Of a DNA stretch of 64,000 bases, positions 8,288 through 17,482 are shown in pieces. The notes under the pieces were generated by a model that made no database searches, was not told the DNA's origin, and worked only from the letters and a program-made list of their open reading frames with translations. This DNA comes from Clostridia bacterium (GTDB lineage: Bacteria > Bacillota > Clostridia > Oscillospirales > Acutalibacteraceae): NCBI GenBank assembly GCA_017454485.1, contig JAFTCX010000062.1:1-64000 (forward strand). The letters run 5' to 3'. Made by a program: the position numbers and the translations under genes. Position 1 is the first letter of the stretch, and every line of letters starts with the position of its first letter.

Positions 8288-8668
8288 TCAAACATACTCC
8301 ACTTCGATTGCGCCGAAGCGGCATTTTTTTGCGCAGGCGCCGCACTGGAAGCATTTGCTCTGATCGATCTCAAACGGCTGCTTCACTTCGCCGAACGGCG
8401 CATCGGCAGCGCAGACCCGGCGGCACAAGGTGCAGCCCTTGCATTTTTCCGGGAGGATGGTCACTTTTTTGATCTTGCGCCAGCCCTCAGGCGCAGTGAT
8501 GGCGCTGTTGGGACAGATGTGGCTGCACTGGCCGCATTCGACACACTTTTTCTCGTCGATCTCATAGATGCTGGCAATGTCGTCCGCCGCACCGGCGGCG
8601 TTGTATAAACAGATATAGGCGCAGGCGCCGCAGCCGACGCAGCGTGCTTTGTCGATGGAATAAGCCAT
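8288..8668 (-). CDS. Polyferredoxin with four 4Fe-4S motifs, AOR-associated
   Basis: 126 residues with four cysteine clusters: CVGCGAC near residue 10, CVECGQC near 42, CKGCTLC near 75 and CFQCGAC near 105. These should bind up to four cubane clusters. An AAGGAGG ribosome binding site precedes the ATG. It is last in the aor operon, so it is probably the electron acceptor or relay for the aldehyde oxidoreductase in the cytoplasm. Confidence 0.88.
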   Translation of the reverse strand: MAYSIDKARCVGCGACAYICLYNAAGAADDIASIYEIDEKKCVECGQCSHICPNSAITAPEGWRKIKKVTILPEKCKGCTLCRRVCAADAPFGEVKQPFEIDQSKCFQCGACAKKCRFGAIEVEYV

Positions 8669-8680
8669 AGCGTTTCCTCC

Positions 8681-8968
8681 TTAGCCGCCGGAAGCGGGGG
8701 ACAGCACCCAGATTTCGTCGCCGTCCGCGAGCTTGCGGCCTTTTTTGGTGCAGCGTTCGCCGTTGACAAACAGCACCACATGTTTGAACGCGAGTTTTTC
8801 CGGCTTTTCAAGCGCCGGATTCTCGGCGAGGTTCTCTTGATACCGTTTGTCGATCGTCCGGTTGATGGAATCAAACAGATCGCCGACCTTTTCAATGTTC
8901 AGCGTTTCTTTCGCCAAATGGGTGTCCATCCGCAGCACGCCGAACAGCTTGACTGTTACGTTTGCCAT
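8681..8968 (-). CDS. MoaD/ThiS-family ubiquitin-like sulfur carrier
   Basis: 95 residues with the beta-grasp pattern (MANVTVKLFG first strand) and the diagnostic C-terminal Gly-Gly, which is adenylated and thiocarboxylated by a ThiF/MoeB enzyme. That partner is encoded two genes upstream. In pterin synthesis the thiocarboxylate donates the dithiolene sulfurs. A MoaE partner is not seen in the window, so MoaE must be elsewhere or this carrier has another role. GGGAGG ribosome binding site; 12 bp from the aor stop. Confidence 0.82.
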   Translation of the reverse strand: MANVTVKLFGVLRMDTHLAKETLNIEKVGDLFDSINRTIDKRYQENLAENPALEKPEKLAFKHVVLFVNGERCTKKGRKLADGDEIWVLSPASGG

Positions 8969-8980
8969 TTTGAACCTCCC

Positions 8981-10918
8981 TCAATCTTTGCGCATGGCGC
9001 GTGCCACGGCTTCGTCATAATACTTTTTGTCGAGCACGATGCCCAGCGTTTTCAGTCGGTGATAGGTCGGAATGCCGTGCTTCCAGCCGCGGCCGCGGTA
9101 ATAGACCTTGCGCATCTTGTCCAGCGGCACCTTTGTGCGCGGATTGTTCGGGTCCTGCAGCTCGTCGGTCAGCCGTTTGGGCAGCGTATCGGCGTCGGCC
9201 TTTTGGCCGAGGATGATATTGGAGATGCGCTCGGCGTTGTAGCCGTAGGCGCCCCAGGTCAGCATAGACGCGACCGTGGTGCGCATCCCCGTTGCAAGGT
9301 GCACCGCCTTGATGTGCGGCAGCAGCGGCAGCGGAATTTGCGCAACTTTTGTGAAATGTGAAAGCAGGTTCACGATCGGACCGACATAGGGGAACACGGC
9401 GAGGATGGCCTTTGTTACGAACCAGTTCGGCTTGTCAACCAAAAAGCCCGGGAAGACCGCGTAGCTTGTGAACAGGCAGCTTCCGCAGCCGGAGACGGCC
9501 TCCATCAGATTTTGCAGCATAATGGCGAGGGCGGCCTTGCCGTGATGGGTCAGGGAATCCACGTCCAGACCCAGACCCTCAAGCACAACGAGATAGCCCG
9601 CGTTCAAATGGCAGCCGCCGCGGTTGGCTGTGGCGTAGCCGAGACCGTGGCCGACGGCGTGGCGCGGCTCATACGCCGCAAGCTCCATGCCTTTTGCGTG
9701 AATGGCGTATTCCTTGCCGCCGAACTGCTGCGACATCCGCCGGCTGCCGTCGGCAAGCAGATTTCCTTCGCCGCGGCGGTAAGCGATGTCTTCAAACATC
9801 TGCGAAAGATTGTCGATCTGGCCGAAATGCACGCCGAAGTCGTGCACACCCTTTTCTGCAAGCTCCATGGCGAACGCGACGGAGCCGGCGCAGGAGATCG
9901 TGTCCATGCCGAGTTCGTCCAGCTCATAGTTCCAGCGCAAAATCGCCTCAATGTTGTCGTTGAGAATGTTCGGGCCGAGCAGACCGAGCGTTTCCAGCTC
10001 CGGTCCCTTAACGATTTTTTCGCCCACCTTGCACATGCGCGCGCAGCGGATGACGCAGGTGGTGCAGGCCGCGTTGGAAACGAGGTGGTGTTCCGCCAGC
10101 TCTTCGCCCGAAACCTTTTCAAAGCCGTCGTAGCGGCCGGCGGAAAAGTTCTTCGTTGCAAGAATGGAGTGCGCCTGCATCTGCGAAACAAGACCCGCCG
10201 TGCCGAGCTTTGGAAGCTGACGGCCGGTCAACGGATGATTTTGCAGCGTTTTGATCCATTTGACGTTCAGCTCGCGCAGCGCCTGCTCGTCAAAGATCTC
10301 CGGCAGCTTTGTGCCGAAGGCGGTGACGGCTTTCAGATTCTTGCTGCCGAAAACCGCGCCGACGCCGCCGCGCCCTGCGGTGCGGTCGTTGCTGAACACG
10401 CAGGCATACAGCACTTTGTTTTCACCGGCGGGGCCGATCACCAGCCGGCCGGGGTAATGCTTCAGCTTTTCCTGCGCTTCGCCGGTTTTTGTGCCCCACA
10501 GCTCGCTCGCGTCCAAAAACTCCACGTTGTCCGTCGTGATATGAACGTGCACAGGCGTTTCGCTTTTGCCCGTGATGATGGCGGCGTCATAGCCGGCGCG
10601 CTTGAGCGTCAAACCGAAATCGCCGCCGCAGTTGGACGAGGTGAGAATGTTCGTCAACGGGGAGATCGTTGAAATGTTGAACCGCGACGTGTTCGGACAG
10701 CCGGTGCCGGTCAGTGGGCCGGTCGTAATGACCAGCCAGTTGTCCTCGTCAAACGCTTGCATCTCGGGCGTGATGTGGTGCAGCAGAATGTCCGCCGCCA
10801 TGATCTTGCCGCCGAGCGTGCGCTTGCGGTCCTTGTCCGTCCAGGGGAATTCGCCGAAGGTTCGCTTGGAAAGGTCGATCATCAGCACCCTTCCCATATA
10901 GCCTTTCAAAGAAGTCAA
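8981..10918 (-). CDS. aor: Aldehyde ferredoxin oxidoreductase (tungsten/molybdenum bis-pterin)
   Basis: 645 residues with the full AOR architecture: N-terminal domain with GGKIMAADI and TGPLTGTGCP, the GGVGAVFGSKNLKA segment (about 184-197), cubane ligands C285-x2-C288-x3-C292 and a fourth cysteine at C478 or C481, plus the late pterin-binding GLGYATANRGGCHLNAGY segment. It oxidises aldehydes to acids, reducing ferredoxin. The TTG at 10918 is preferred as start: it overlaps the upstream stop (TTGA) and has GGAGCGG ahead. Neighbours encode the carrier, the activating enzyme and a ferredoxin. Confidence 0.92.
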   Translation of the reverse strand: MTSLKGYMGRVLMIDLSKRTFGEFPWTDKDRKRTLGGKIMAADILLHHITPEMQAFDEDNWLVITTGPLTGTGCPNTSRFNISTISPLTNILTSSNCGGDFGLTLKRAGYDAAIITGKSETPVHVHITTDNVEFLDASELWGTKTGEAQEKLKHYPGRLVIGPAGENKVLYACVFSNDRTAGRGGVGAVFGSKNLKAVTAFGTKLPEIFDEQALRELNVKWIKTLQNHPLTGRQLPKLGTAGLVSQMQAHSILATKNFSAGRYDGFEKVSGEELAEHHLVSNAACTTCVIRCARMCKVGEKIVKGPELETLGLLGPNILNDNIEAILRWNYELDELGMDTISCAGSVAFAMELAEKGVHDFGVHFGQIDNLSQMFEDIAYRRGEGNLLADGSRRMSQQFGGKEYAIHAKGMELAAYEPRHAVGHGLGYATANRGGCHLNAGYLVVLEGLGLDVDSLTHHGKAALAIMLQNLMEAVSGCGSCLFTSYAVFPGFLVDKPNWFVTKAILAVFPYVGPIVNLLSHFTKVAQIPLPLLPHIKAVHLATGMRTTVASMLTWGAYGYNAERISNIILGQKADADTLPKRLTDELQDPNNPRTKVPLDKMRKVYYRGRGWKHGIPTYHRLKTLGIVLDKKYYDEAVARAMRKD

Positions 10919-11595
10919 AATGCATCCGCTCCTTTTGTTGGTTTTTCCGTTTGCTTCAATTTCAATGCATGAATTTCTCCATGGTCATAGCAATATAAAA
11001 TGCCGCCGTGATCTGCGCTTTTCAAAAGCAGATCGATGGCGCACTGCGCCTGCAATGCGCCGATGACGCCCGCCGTTGCGCTCACGGAACGGCTTTTTCG
11101 CGGCGGCTGCACCAGACAGCCCGCCGTTTCAAGATCGCTTGTTTTGCCTGGCAGGGCGGTGTAGACGGTGCCGTAAAAGCCGTCGATGCTGCCGTTGATG
11201 CACGGGATGCCGCGCGACACGCAAAACTGCCAGCCGATTAGCCGCGCGCGTACATTGTCTGCCGCAAGCAGCAGCACGTCGCAGTTTTCGGCCTCGTGCA
11301 GATCATGTTCCGTTTCAATTTTTCGTTCCGACGCCTGTATGTTCACATCCGGCGCAAAAGCGCTCAGCCGTTCAGCAAGCAGCGCCGTTTTGGGCTTTCC
11401 GATATCCTGCGGGGTATAAAAGAACTGGCGGTTGAGGTTGCGCATTTCCACCTTGTCAAAATCAAACAGAACCAGCTTGCCGATCCCCGCGCCGCACAGA
11501 TGCACGCTGATGTTTGTGCCCAGCCCGCCGCAGCCGAGCACAGCGGCGCTGCAGCCGGAAAGGTCAAAGCCCTGCACGTCCGCTTTCAGATTCAT
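10915..11595 (-). CDS. ThiF/MoeB/HesA-family adenylyltransferase
   Basis: 226 residues from the ATG at 11595, which overlaps the stop of the moaB-like gene (ATGA), giving translational coupling and a GGAGGAG site 10 bases upstream. The nucleotide-binding loop GCGGLGT and the RNLNRQFFY motif with its adenylation arginines are present. The paired CxxC zinc motifs of classical MoeB are not seen, placing it nearer the HesA-like forms found in aor operons. It should adenylate the C-terminal glycine of the MoaD-like protein encoded downstream. Confidence 0.85.
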   Translation of the reverse strand: MNLKADVQGFDLSGCSAAVLGCGGLGTNISVHLCGAGIGKLVLFDFDKVEMRNLNRQFFYTPQDIGKPKTALLAERLSAFAPDVNIQASERKIETEHDLHEAENCDVLLLAADNVRARLIGWQFCVSRGIPCINGSIDGFYGTVYTALPGKTSDLETAGCLVQPPRKSRSVSATAGVIGALQAQCAIDLLLKSADHGGILYCYDHGEIHALKLKQTEKPTKGADAF

Positions 11596-12086
11596 TTTCC
11601 ATAGTCTCCTCCGCAACATTGCGTTTGGCCGGACAGCGTTTCCACCGCGTGGCGGAAGATCGGCGCAATCACCTCAAACGATTCCCGCACCGCCTTCGGG
11701 CTGCCGGGCAGGTTGATGATGAGCGTTTTGCCGCGAATGCCGGACACGGCGCGCGAAAGCATGGCGTGCGGTGTGATGGCAAGGCTTTTCATGCGGATGG
11801 CTTCGCTGATGCCGGGCGCGAGGCGGTCGATGACCGCCAGAGTCGCTTCGGGCGTCACATCGCGCGGGGCAAAGCCCGTGCCGCCGGTGGTTAAAATGAT
11901 GTCGGCGTGCGCGTCGTCCGAAAGCGAGATCAGCGCTGTTTCGATCTGCGCCTGTTCGTCGGGCACAAGCACATATTCCGTCTGCGCCGCGAACGGCGCG
12001 ACAAGCGTTTGCAGCAGCGCTCCGCTCTTGTCCTCGCAAACGCCGGCGCTGCAGCGGTCGCTTGCGCACAGGATGCCGAATTTCAT
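11592..12086 (-). CDS. MoaB/MogA-like molybdopterin adenylyltransferase
   Basis: 164 residues starting at the ATG at 12086 (GGGGTGG site 8 bases upstream), beginning the SDRCSAG motif of the family. TTGGTGFAPRDVTPEAT and LPGSPKAV, the MPT-binding loops, are intact. The family activates molybdopterin by adenylylation before metal insertion by MoeA. It leads the minus-strand aor operon, head-to-head with moeA. Distinguishing MoaB from MogA needs a tree, so no symbol is assigned. Confidence 0.86.
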   Translation of the reverse strand: MKFGILCASDRCSAGVCEDKSGALLQTLVAPFAAQTEYVLVPDEQAQIETALISLSDDAHADIILTTGGTGFAPRDVTPEATLAVIDRLAPGISEAIRMKSLAITPHAMLSRAVSGIRGKTLIINLPGSPKAVRESFEVIAPIFRHAVETLSGQTQCCGGDYGK

Positions 12087-12113
12087 GGTTGAACCACCCC
12101 TTTTATCTATTTT

Positions 12114-12142
12114 ATCATACATGATTTTGAGCCGGTTTGCAA
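12114..12142 (-). promoter_or_regulatory. Promoter of the moaB-thiF-aor-moaD-ferredoxin operon
   Basis: Minus strand TTGCAA (12137-12142), 17 bases, TATGAT (12114-12119); start codon 28 bases downstream. Confidence 0.75.
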
Positions 12143-12214
12143 GGCGTTTTCGTAAAAATACGGGACAAAGCAGGACTATTAGAAAGAGCTAACTGAAATT
12201 TTAAGGGAAAACAC

Positions 12215-12270
12215 TTTTCAATTCTTTGAAAATATGGTAAACTTGTTGCATGGAAAGCCCCGCAGGGGGC
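12215..12270 (+). promoter_or_regulatory. Possible promoter and GC hairpin upstream of moeA
   Basis: TTTTCA (12215-12220) and TAAACT (12238-12243) are 17 bases apart and are the best plus-strand candidate for the moeA operon. A GCCCC/GGGGC hairpin (12257-12270) followed by GTCTTTT lies just after it and could attenuate transcription. No known molybdenum-cofactor riboswitch was recognised. Confidence 0.35.
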
Positions 12271-12282
12271 GTCTTTTGAAAA

Positions 12283-12443
12283 GTACCCACTGATTCACTC
12301 GGATATGCAAACCTTGGCGGTAAATTTTCCGTCATTTTGCACAGAAATCTCTTGCAAACCGGAAGGTTTGCTGCACGATTTCTGTTACATCTGACGAAAA
12401 ATTTCTTCGCCAATCTTCACATACCGAGTGAATCAGCGGGTAC
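12283..12443. repeat. Miniature inverted-repeat element with 20 bp ends GTACCCACTGATTCACTCGG
   Basis: 161 bp bounded by 20-bp terminal inverted repeats with one mismatch. The interior is itself palindromic (arms around CAGAAATC/GATTTCTG and GCAAACC/GGTTTGC), so the element can form one long hairpin. It has no coding capacity. It stands between the candidate promoter and the ribosome binding site of moeA, and a shorter relative (63818-63945) stands in the same position before another gene. Confidence 0.85.
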
Positions 12444-12474
12444 CAAAACGCTGTTTTGAAACGGAGAAGGAATC

Positions 12475-13671
12475 ATGCTCAATGTCATTGCGAGAGAAGA
12501 CGCTGTGAAAATCGTCCGGCGAAGCGCCGCGCTGCAGGCGCCGGAGGTGCAGCGGTTGCCGCTGCAAAAGGCGGTTGGCCGCGTTTTGGCGCAGGACATT
12601 GTCAGCGAGTGTGCCGTGCCGCCGTTTGACCGCTCCACCATGGACGGCTTTGCCGTGCGCGCGGCGGACACCTTCGGCGCAGGGGCGTCCATTCCGGCGG
12701 AGCTGACCGTTGCGGGCGAGATCAAAATGGGCGAACCGGCGGCGGTTGCGCTTTCCGGCGGACAGTGTGCGCGCATTTCTACCGGCGGAATGCTGCCGGC
12801 GGGCGCTGACGCGGTGGTGATGGCGGAGCACACGGAAGATCTCGGCGACCTCTGCCTTTGCTACGGCGCAGTGGCGCCCGGCGAAAATGTGACAAAAAAA
12901 GGCGACGATATTGCCCCCGGCAGCGTGGTGCTGCGGCGCGGCAGTGTGCTTTGCGCCGGACAGATCGGTGCGCTGGCCTCGCTCGGAATCCGCAGCGTTC
13001 CCGTGTTTCAAAAGCCGCGTGTGGCGGTGATCTCCACCGGCGACGAACTGGTGCAAAGCGACCCGACGGGCGGGCAAATCTGCGATAGCAACAGTGATCT
13101 GCTGTTTGCCGCGGCAACAAACGACGGCTGCGACGTGTTCTGCTTCGGCGCGGTGAAGGATGAACGAAGCGCCATTCAGGCGGCGGTGGAAGCGTGTCTT
13201 GCCCGTGCGGACATCGTGCTCATCTCCGGCGGCTCCTCTGCCGGGGCAAAGGATATGACGGTCGGCATCCTTTCTTCGCTCGGCGAAGTGCAGTTCCACG
13301 GCATTGCCATGAAGCCGGGAAAGCCCACGATTTTCGGCACGGTGGGCAAAAAGCTCGTCTTTGGGCTGCCCGGGCATCCGCTGGCGGCATATTTCGTTTA
13401 TCGAACGGTGGTGTCCGAAGCGCTGCGCACGCTGCTGTGTTTGCCGCAGGAAACGCCGCTTTTGCGCGGAACACTGCTGGAAAACATCCCGTCCAACCAC
13501 GGCAGAGAGGAACTGCTCTGTGTGCAGCTTCACGAAAACGGCGGCGTTCTGCCGCTGCATACAAAGTCCGGCGTTCTCTCGGTGCTCACGCGTGCGCAGG
13601 GGTATCTTTGCATTGACCGCAACACCGAAGGACTTCCCAAGGGCGCGGAAATTGATATTTACAGGTTGTGA
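12475..13671 (+). CDS. moeA: Molybdopterin molybdenumtransferase MoeA
   Basis: 398 residues with domain order typical of MoeA: N-terminal domains I-II with PPFDRSTMDGFAVR, central MogA-like domain with STGDEL, SGGSSAGAKD and KPGKPT, and C-terminal beta domain. It inserts molybdate or tungstate into adenylylated molybdopterin. GGAGAAGG site before the ATG. First gene of a five-gene plus-strand operon; the next gene follows after 4 bp. Confidence 0.92.
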   Translation: MLNVIAREDAVKIVRRSAALQAPEVQRLPLQKAVGRVLAQDIVSECAVPPFDRSTMDGFAVRAADTFGAGASIPAELTVAGEIKMGEPAAVALSGGQCARISTGGMLPAGADAVVMAEHTEDLGDLCLCYGAVAPGENVTKKGDDIAPGSVVLRRGSVLCAGQIGALASLGIRSVPVFQKPRVAVISTGDELVQSDPTGGQICDSNSDLLFAAATNDGCDVFCFGAVKDERSAIQAAVEACLARADIVLISGGSSAGAKDMTVGILSSLGEVQFHGIAMKPGKPTIFGTVGKKLVFGLPGHPLAAYFVYRTVVSEALRTLLCLPQETPLLRGTLLENIPSNHGREELLCVQLHENGGVLPLHTKSGVLSVLTRAQGYLCIDRNTEGLPKGAEIDIYRL

Positions 13672-13675
13672 GACT

Positions 13676-15568
13676 ATGAAACATCGCTATTTGGACAATC
13701 TCCCGCTGCCGCAGGCGAAGGCGCGTTTTTTTCAGCATCTGCGCGATTGCGGCTTTGCTTCAAAGACCGAGACCGTAAGCACCGTGAACGCTTGCGGACG
13801 CATCACGGCAAAGGCGGTCTATGCCGCCATCTGTGCGCCGCACTACAACGCGAGCGCCATGGACGGTGTGGCGGTGCGCGCTGCGGCCACCTTCGGCGCA
13901 AGCGAAAAAACGCCTGTTACGCTGACGCCGGCGGATTACACGGTGGTCGATACCGGCGATCCTTTGCCGGACGGCACGGACGCGGTGATCATGGTGGAGG
14001 ATCTGATCGATCTGCCGAACGGCTGCTGCAACATCCTTTCCGCCGTGCGCCCGTGGCAGAATGTGCGCCAGGTCGGCGAGGACATCTGCATGGGCGACAT
14101 GATCGCGCCGTGCGGAACCGTTTTGACCCCGGCGCTGTGCGGTGCGCTGCTTGCCGGCGGCGTCACGGAAACCGAGGTGCTGCGCCGTCCCACGGTCGGC
14201 ATCATCCCGACCGGCGACGAGATCGTTGCGCCGACCGCAGACCCCGCAAGGGGTGACATCATCGAATTCAACTCCACTGTTTTTCGCGGTATGCTGGAGC
14301 GCTGGGACGCTCATGTGCAGGTGTTTCCGATCACAAAAGACAACAAAACGCTGCTGCGTGCGGCGCTGGAGGAAGCGCTGCGGCAGTGCGATATCGTGCT
14401 CATCTCCGCCGGCTCTTCCGCCGGACGGGACGATTACACCGCTGATTTGATCCGTGCGCTCGGCACGGTTCTGGTACACGGCATCGCCATCAAACCCGGC
14501 AAACCCGCCGTGCTCGGCGAAGCGCAGGGCAAGCCCGTGATCGGGCTGCCGGGCTATCCCGTGTCTGCCATCGTGGTCATGGACGAGATCGTGCGCGAAA
14601 CGGTCGATCTTTATTTCGGCAGAGCGCCGAAAGCGCCGCAGACAGTGGACGGCGTATTGGCAAAACAGATCGTTTCCTCTTTGAAATATACCGAATATGT
14701 GCGCGTGTCGCTCGGAAAGATCGGCGAAAAGGTGTCTGTGTCGCCGCTGCCGCGCGGCGCGGGGGTCATCAGCAGCTTCACAAAGGCCGACGGGATGCTG
14801 GTGGTGGATCAAAACTGTGAGGGCATCGCGGCAGGCGAGCGCGTGCGCGTGCGGCTGCTGTGCGAACCGGAGTTGATTGACAAAACGCTCATCGTCACCG
14901 GCAGCCACGATCCGCTGATCGATGAGGTGCGCGATCTGCTGCAGCAAACCGGTGCGCCGTTCCGCGTGAATTCGACCCACGTCGGCTCCATGGGCGCGAT
15001 CTACGCGATCAAGAGCGGCCTTGCGCATCTGGGCGGCATTCATCTGCTCGACACCGAAACCGGCGTTTACAACGAAAGCTATGTCAAAAAGCATTTTCCC
15101 GACGGCGGCGCGGTGATCGTCAGGGGCGTCGGCCGTGTGCAGGGGCTGATGGTCAAAAAGGGCAACCCCTGCGGCATTCAGTCGTTTGCCGATGTGGCGC
15201 GGGTGCGCTATGTCAACCGGCAGCGCGGCGCGGGCACGCGGATTCTTTGCGATTATCTGCTTTCCAAAAACGGCATTTCGCCGAACGATGTGGACGGCTA
15301 TGAAAACGAGGAGTTCACCCACACCGGCGTGGCGGCGCTGATTGCCGCAGGCAACGCGGACACCGGACTCGGCATTCTTTCCGCCGCAAAAATTTATGAT
15401 CTCGACTTTATTCCGGTCTGCACGGAGACCTACGACTTTTTGGTAGACGTGCGCTATCTTGAAGATCCGATGGTGCGTGCGTTCTTTGCGGCGCTGCGCT
15501 CCGATGCGTGCCGTGCACGGTTGGAAAAAATGGGCGGTTATCTGCCGGAGGAGGAAACGCCATGCTGA
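13676..15568 (+). CDS. MoeA fused to a periplasmic-binding-protein-like domain
   Basis: 630 residues from the ATG at 13676. Residues 1-about 400 are a second MoeA ([36 protein letters not shown]). Residues about 405-630 form a PBP-like domain of the COG1910 type ([11 protein letters not shown]... [12 protein letters not shown]... [13 protein letters not shown]). It has no signal peptide, so the binding domain is cytoplasmic and may sense or deliver the oxyanion to the MoeA half. The fusion is known in Clostridia and archaea. Two MoeA paralogues next to an AOR gene fit separate Mo and W insertion, but that assignment is inference. Confidence 0.88.
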   Translation: MKHRYLDNLPLPQAKARFFQHLRDCGFASKTETVSTVNACGRITAKAVYAAICAPHYNASAMDGVAVRAAATFGASEKTPVTLTPADYTVVDTGDPLPDGTDAVIMVEDLIDLPNGCCNILSAVRPWQNVRQVGEDICMGDMIAPCGTVLTPALCGALLAGGVTETEVLRRPTVGIIPTGDEIVAPTADPARGDIIEFNSTVFRGMLERWDAHVQVFPITKDNKTLLRAALEEALRQCDIVLISAGSSAGRDDYTADLIRALGTVLVHGIAIKPGKPAVLGEAQGKPVIGLPGYPVSAIVVMDEIVRETVDLYFGRAPKAPQTVDGVLAKQIVSSLKYTEYVRVSLGKIGEKVSVSPLPRGAGVISSFTKADGMLVVDQNCEGIAAGERVRVRLLCEPELIDKTLIVTGSHDPLIDEVRDLLQQTGAPFRVNSTHVGSMGAIYAIKSGLAHLGGIHLLDTETGVYNESYVKKHFPDGGAVIVRGVGRVQGLMVKKGNPCGIQSFADVARVRYVNRQRGAGTRILCDYLLSKNGISPNDVDGYENEEFTHTGVAALIAAGNADTGLGILSAAKIYDLDFIPVCTETYDFLVDVRYLEDPMVRAFFAALRSDACRARLEKMGGYLPEEETPC

Positions 15569-16026
15569 CGCATCTCAACGAACAGGGCGAAGCGAATATG
15601 GTGGATGTGGGCGCAAAAGACGTCACGGTCCGCACGGCAAAGGCCGCCGGACGCATCCGTATGCAAAAAGAAACGCTGCACGCGCTTTTGAACGCTTCAC
15701 TTAAAAAAGGCGACGGCCTTGCCGCGGCAAGGCTTGCCGGCATCATGGGCGCAAAGCGGACGTGGGAGCTGGTTCCGCTGTGTCACAACATCCCGATCGA
15801 CAAGGTGGATGTGACGTTTGAAACGCTTGCGGATGATGTGCTTGAAATCATTGCAACGGCAAAATGCAGCTATAAAACAGGCATCGAAATGGAGGCGCTG
15901 ACAGCGGTGAGCGTGGCGGCGCTGACGGTTTACGATATGTGTAAAGCCATGGACCGCAGCATGGTGATCGAGGAGATCCGGCTGCTGGAAAAAACGGGCG
16001 GAAAGAGCGATTATCATGCTGACTGA
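15562..16026 (+). CDS. moaC: Cyclic pyranopterin monophosphate synthase MoaC
   Basis: 154 residues from the ATG at 15562 (GGAGGAGGAAAC site), overlapping the preceding stop by 7 bp. Conserved [10 protein letters not shown] and [20 protein letters not shown] motifs hold the active-site residues. It acts after MoaA to form cyclic pyranopterin monophosphate. Its 3' end overlaps moaA by 11 bp. Confidence 0.93.
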   Translation: MLTHLNEQGEANMVDVGAKDVTVRTAKAAGRIRMQKETLHALLNASLKKGDGLAAARLAGIMGAKRTWELVPLCHNIPIDKVDVTFETLADDVLEIIATAKCSYKTGIEMEALTAVSVAALTVYDMCKAMDRSMVIEEIRLLEKTGGKSDYHAD

Positions 16027-16957
16027 CGCTTTCGGACGCACCATCGACTATCTGCGCGTGTCTGTCACAACACGCTGCAACCTCAACTGTGTTTACTGCG
16101 GCAAACAGGACTGCGAAAAAAAAGACGCGGAGCTGACTGTAGCGCAGATCGAAACACTGGTGCGCGCCTTTGCGCGCTGCGGGATCAAAAAGGTGCGTGT
16201 TACAGGCGGGGAACCGCTGGTGCGCAGTGACATTCGGGAGATCGTTGCGGCCATTGCACACACACCCGGCATTGAAACGCTGGGTCTGACCACCAACGGC
16301 GTTTTGCTCGCGCCGCTGGCAAAAACACTGTTTGACGCGGGGCTGCAAAGCGTCAACATCAGCCTGGACAGCACCGACGGCAGCACCTATCGCCATTTGA
16401 CCGGCGCCGATGTGCTGCAGCGTGTGCTGGAAGGAATTGACGAAGCGCGGCTTATCGGGCTTTCGCCCATCAAGCTCAACGCCGTTTTGATGAAGGGTGT
16501 GAACGCCGACGGCGCCGGGGCGCTGGTCTCGCTTGCCAAAAATGCGCCGATCGACGTGCGCTTTATTGAGCTGATGCCGTTTTCCGTCCCGGGCGAAAGC
16601 GACGCGCTGCGTGTGACCGGCGACGAGCTGCTGCGGCAGTTTCCGTTTTTGACGCCGCTGCCGACCGAAGAAACGGAAACCGCGCGCTATTACACCGCGC
16701 CGGGCTATCTCGGCAGAATCGGTTTCATCAGCCCGGTCAGCCACAAGTTTTGCGAACGCTGCAACCGGGTGCGCCTGTTGGCAAACGGCAGCGTGCGGCT
16801 GTGTCTTGCGGCGGACGAAACGTATGATCTTACAGCTTTTTTGCATGACGAAGCGGCGCTTGAAAAAGAGATTCGGCGCCTGATATTAAAAAAGCCTGCT
16901 GCGCATTTGTTCGGCAGCAGCGCACCGAAGCACGGACTGAACAGAACAGGAGGCTGA
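16016..16957 (+). CDS. moaA: GTP 3',8-cyclase MoaA (radical SAM)
   Basis: 313 residues. N-terminal radical SAM motif C-x3-C-x2-C in [10 protein letters not shown], followed by GGEPL; C-terminal second cluster ligands in [18 protein letters not shown]. The protein ends in Gly-Gly, the tail that inserts into the active site in this family. It starts cofactor synthesis from GTP. Overlap with moaC implies coupled translation. Confidence 0.93.
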   Translation: MLTDAFGRTIDYLRVSVTTRCNLNCVYCGKQDCEKKDAELTVAQIETLVRAFARCGIKKVRVTGGEPLVRSDIREIVAAIAHTPGIETLGLTTNGVLLAPLAKTLFDAGLQSVNISLDSTDGSTYRHLTGADVLQRVLEGIDEARLIGLSPIKLNAVLMKGVNADGAGALVSLAKNAPIDVRFIELMPFSVPGESDALRVTGDELLRQFPFLTPLPTEETETARYYTAPGYLGRIGFISPVSHKFCERCNRVRLLANGSVRLCLAADETYDLTAFLHDEAALEKEIRRLILKKPAAHLFGSSAPKHGLNRTGG

Positions 16958-16958
16958 C

Positions 16959-17411
16959 ATGGCAACGGTACTTTCCATCAATATCAGCGAAAAAAAGGGA
17001 ACGCCCAAAACAACGATTGCAGCGGGAACACTGATTGAAGATTTCGGCTTTGCGGGCGACGCGCACGCCGGAAAATGGCATCGGCAGGTCAGTCTGCTTG
17101 CCAAAGAGAGCATCGAAAAGGCGCAGGGGATGCGCACGGACGGCCTGTGCCACGGCATGTTTGCCGAAAACATTACCACAGAGGGGATCGTTCTGCACAC
17201 GCTGCCGGTCGGCACGCGACTTCAAATCGGCGACACGGCAGTGATTGAAATTTCCCAAATCGGCAAGGAGTGCCACGACGGCTGCGCCATCCGCCAGCTT
17301 GTCGGCCAGTGCATCATGCCGAAGGAGGGCGTGTTTGCCCGGGTCATCACCGGCGGCACCGTCCGGCAGGGCGATGCAATCACCGTTTGCGGCGATCATA
17401 CAGAGCGTTGA
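16959..17411 (+). CDS. MOSC-domain protein
   Basis: 150 residues with the MOSC core: GFAGDAHAG near residue 31, FAENITTEG, GTRLQIGDTAVIEI and the conserved cysteine region GKECHDGC. AGGAGG site before the ATG, 1 bp after moaA. Stand-alone MOSC proteins are linked to sulfur transfer or maturation of the molybdenum cofactor. Last gene of the operon; the terminator follows at once. Confidence 0.85.
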   Translation: MATVLSINISEKKGTPKTTIAAGTLIEDFGFAGDAHAGKWHRQVSLLAKESIEKAQGMRTDGLCHGMFAENITTEGIVLHTLPVGTRLQIGDTAVIEISQIGKECHDGCAIRQLVGQCIMPKEGVFARVITGGTVRQGDAITVCGDHTER

Positions 17412-17414
17412 AAC

Positions 17415-17459
17415 AAAAAATCAAACGCCGGCGGCATCTCCGTCGGCGTTTGATTTTTT
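17415..17459. terminator. Bidirectional terminator after the moe/moa operon
   Basis: Ten-base-pair stem TCAAACGCCG/CGGCGTTTGA with A-tract before and T-tract after, serving the plus-strand operon and the convergent beta-propeller gene. Confidence 0.85.
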
Positions 17460-17464
17460 ATTTG

Positions 17465-17482
17465 GTACCTACTGATTCACGG
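17465..17482. repeat. Solo end of the GTACCC miniature repeat, overlapping a stop codon
   Basis: GTACCTACTGATTCACGG matches the terminal repeat of the 12283-12443 element in 16 of 18 positions. Only this end is present. The TGA of the beta-propeller gene (17477-17479, minus strand) lies inside it. Confidence 0.55.

Noticed and set aside
12257..12270. Molybdenum-cofactor riboswitch before moeA
   Set aside because: Only a simple GC hairpin is present; the multi-stem architecture expected of that riboswitch was not found.
13361..13675. Upstream extension of the MoeA-PBP frame into moeA
   Set aside because: The real start is the ATG at 13676, 4 bp after the moeA stop; the extension is moeA read in another frame.
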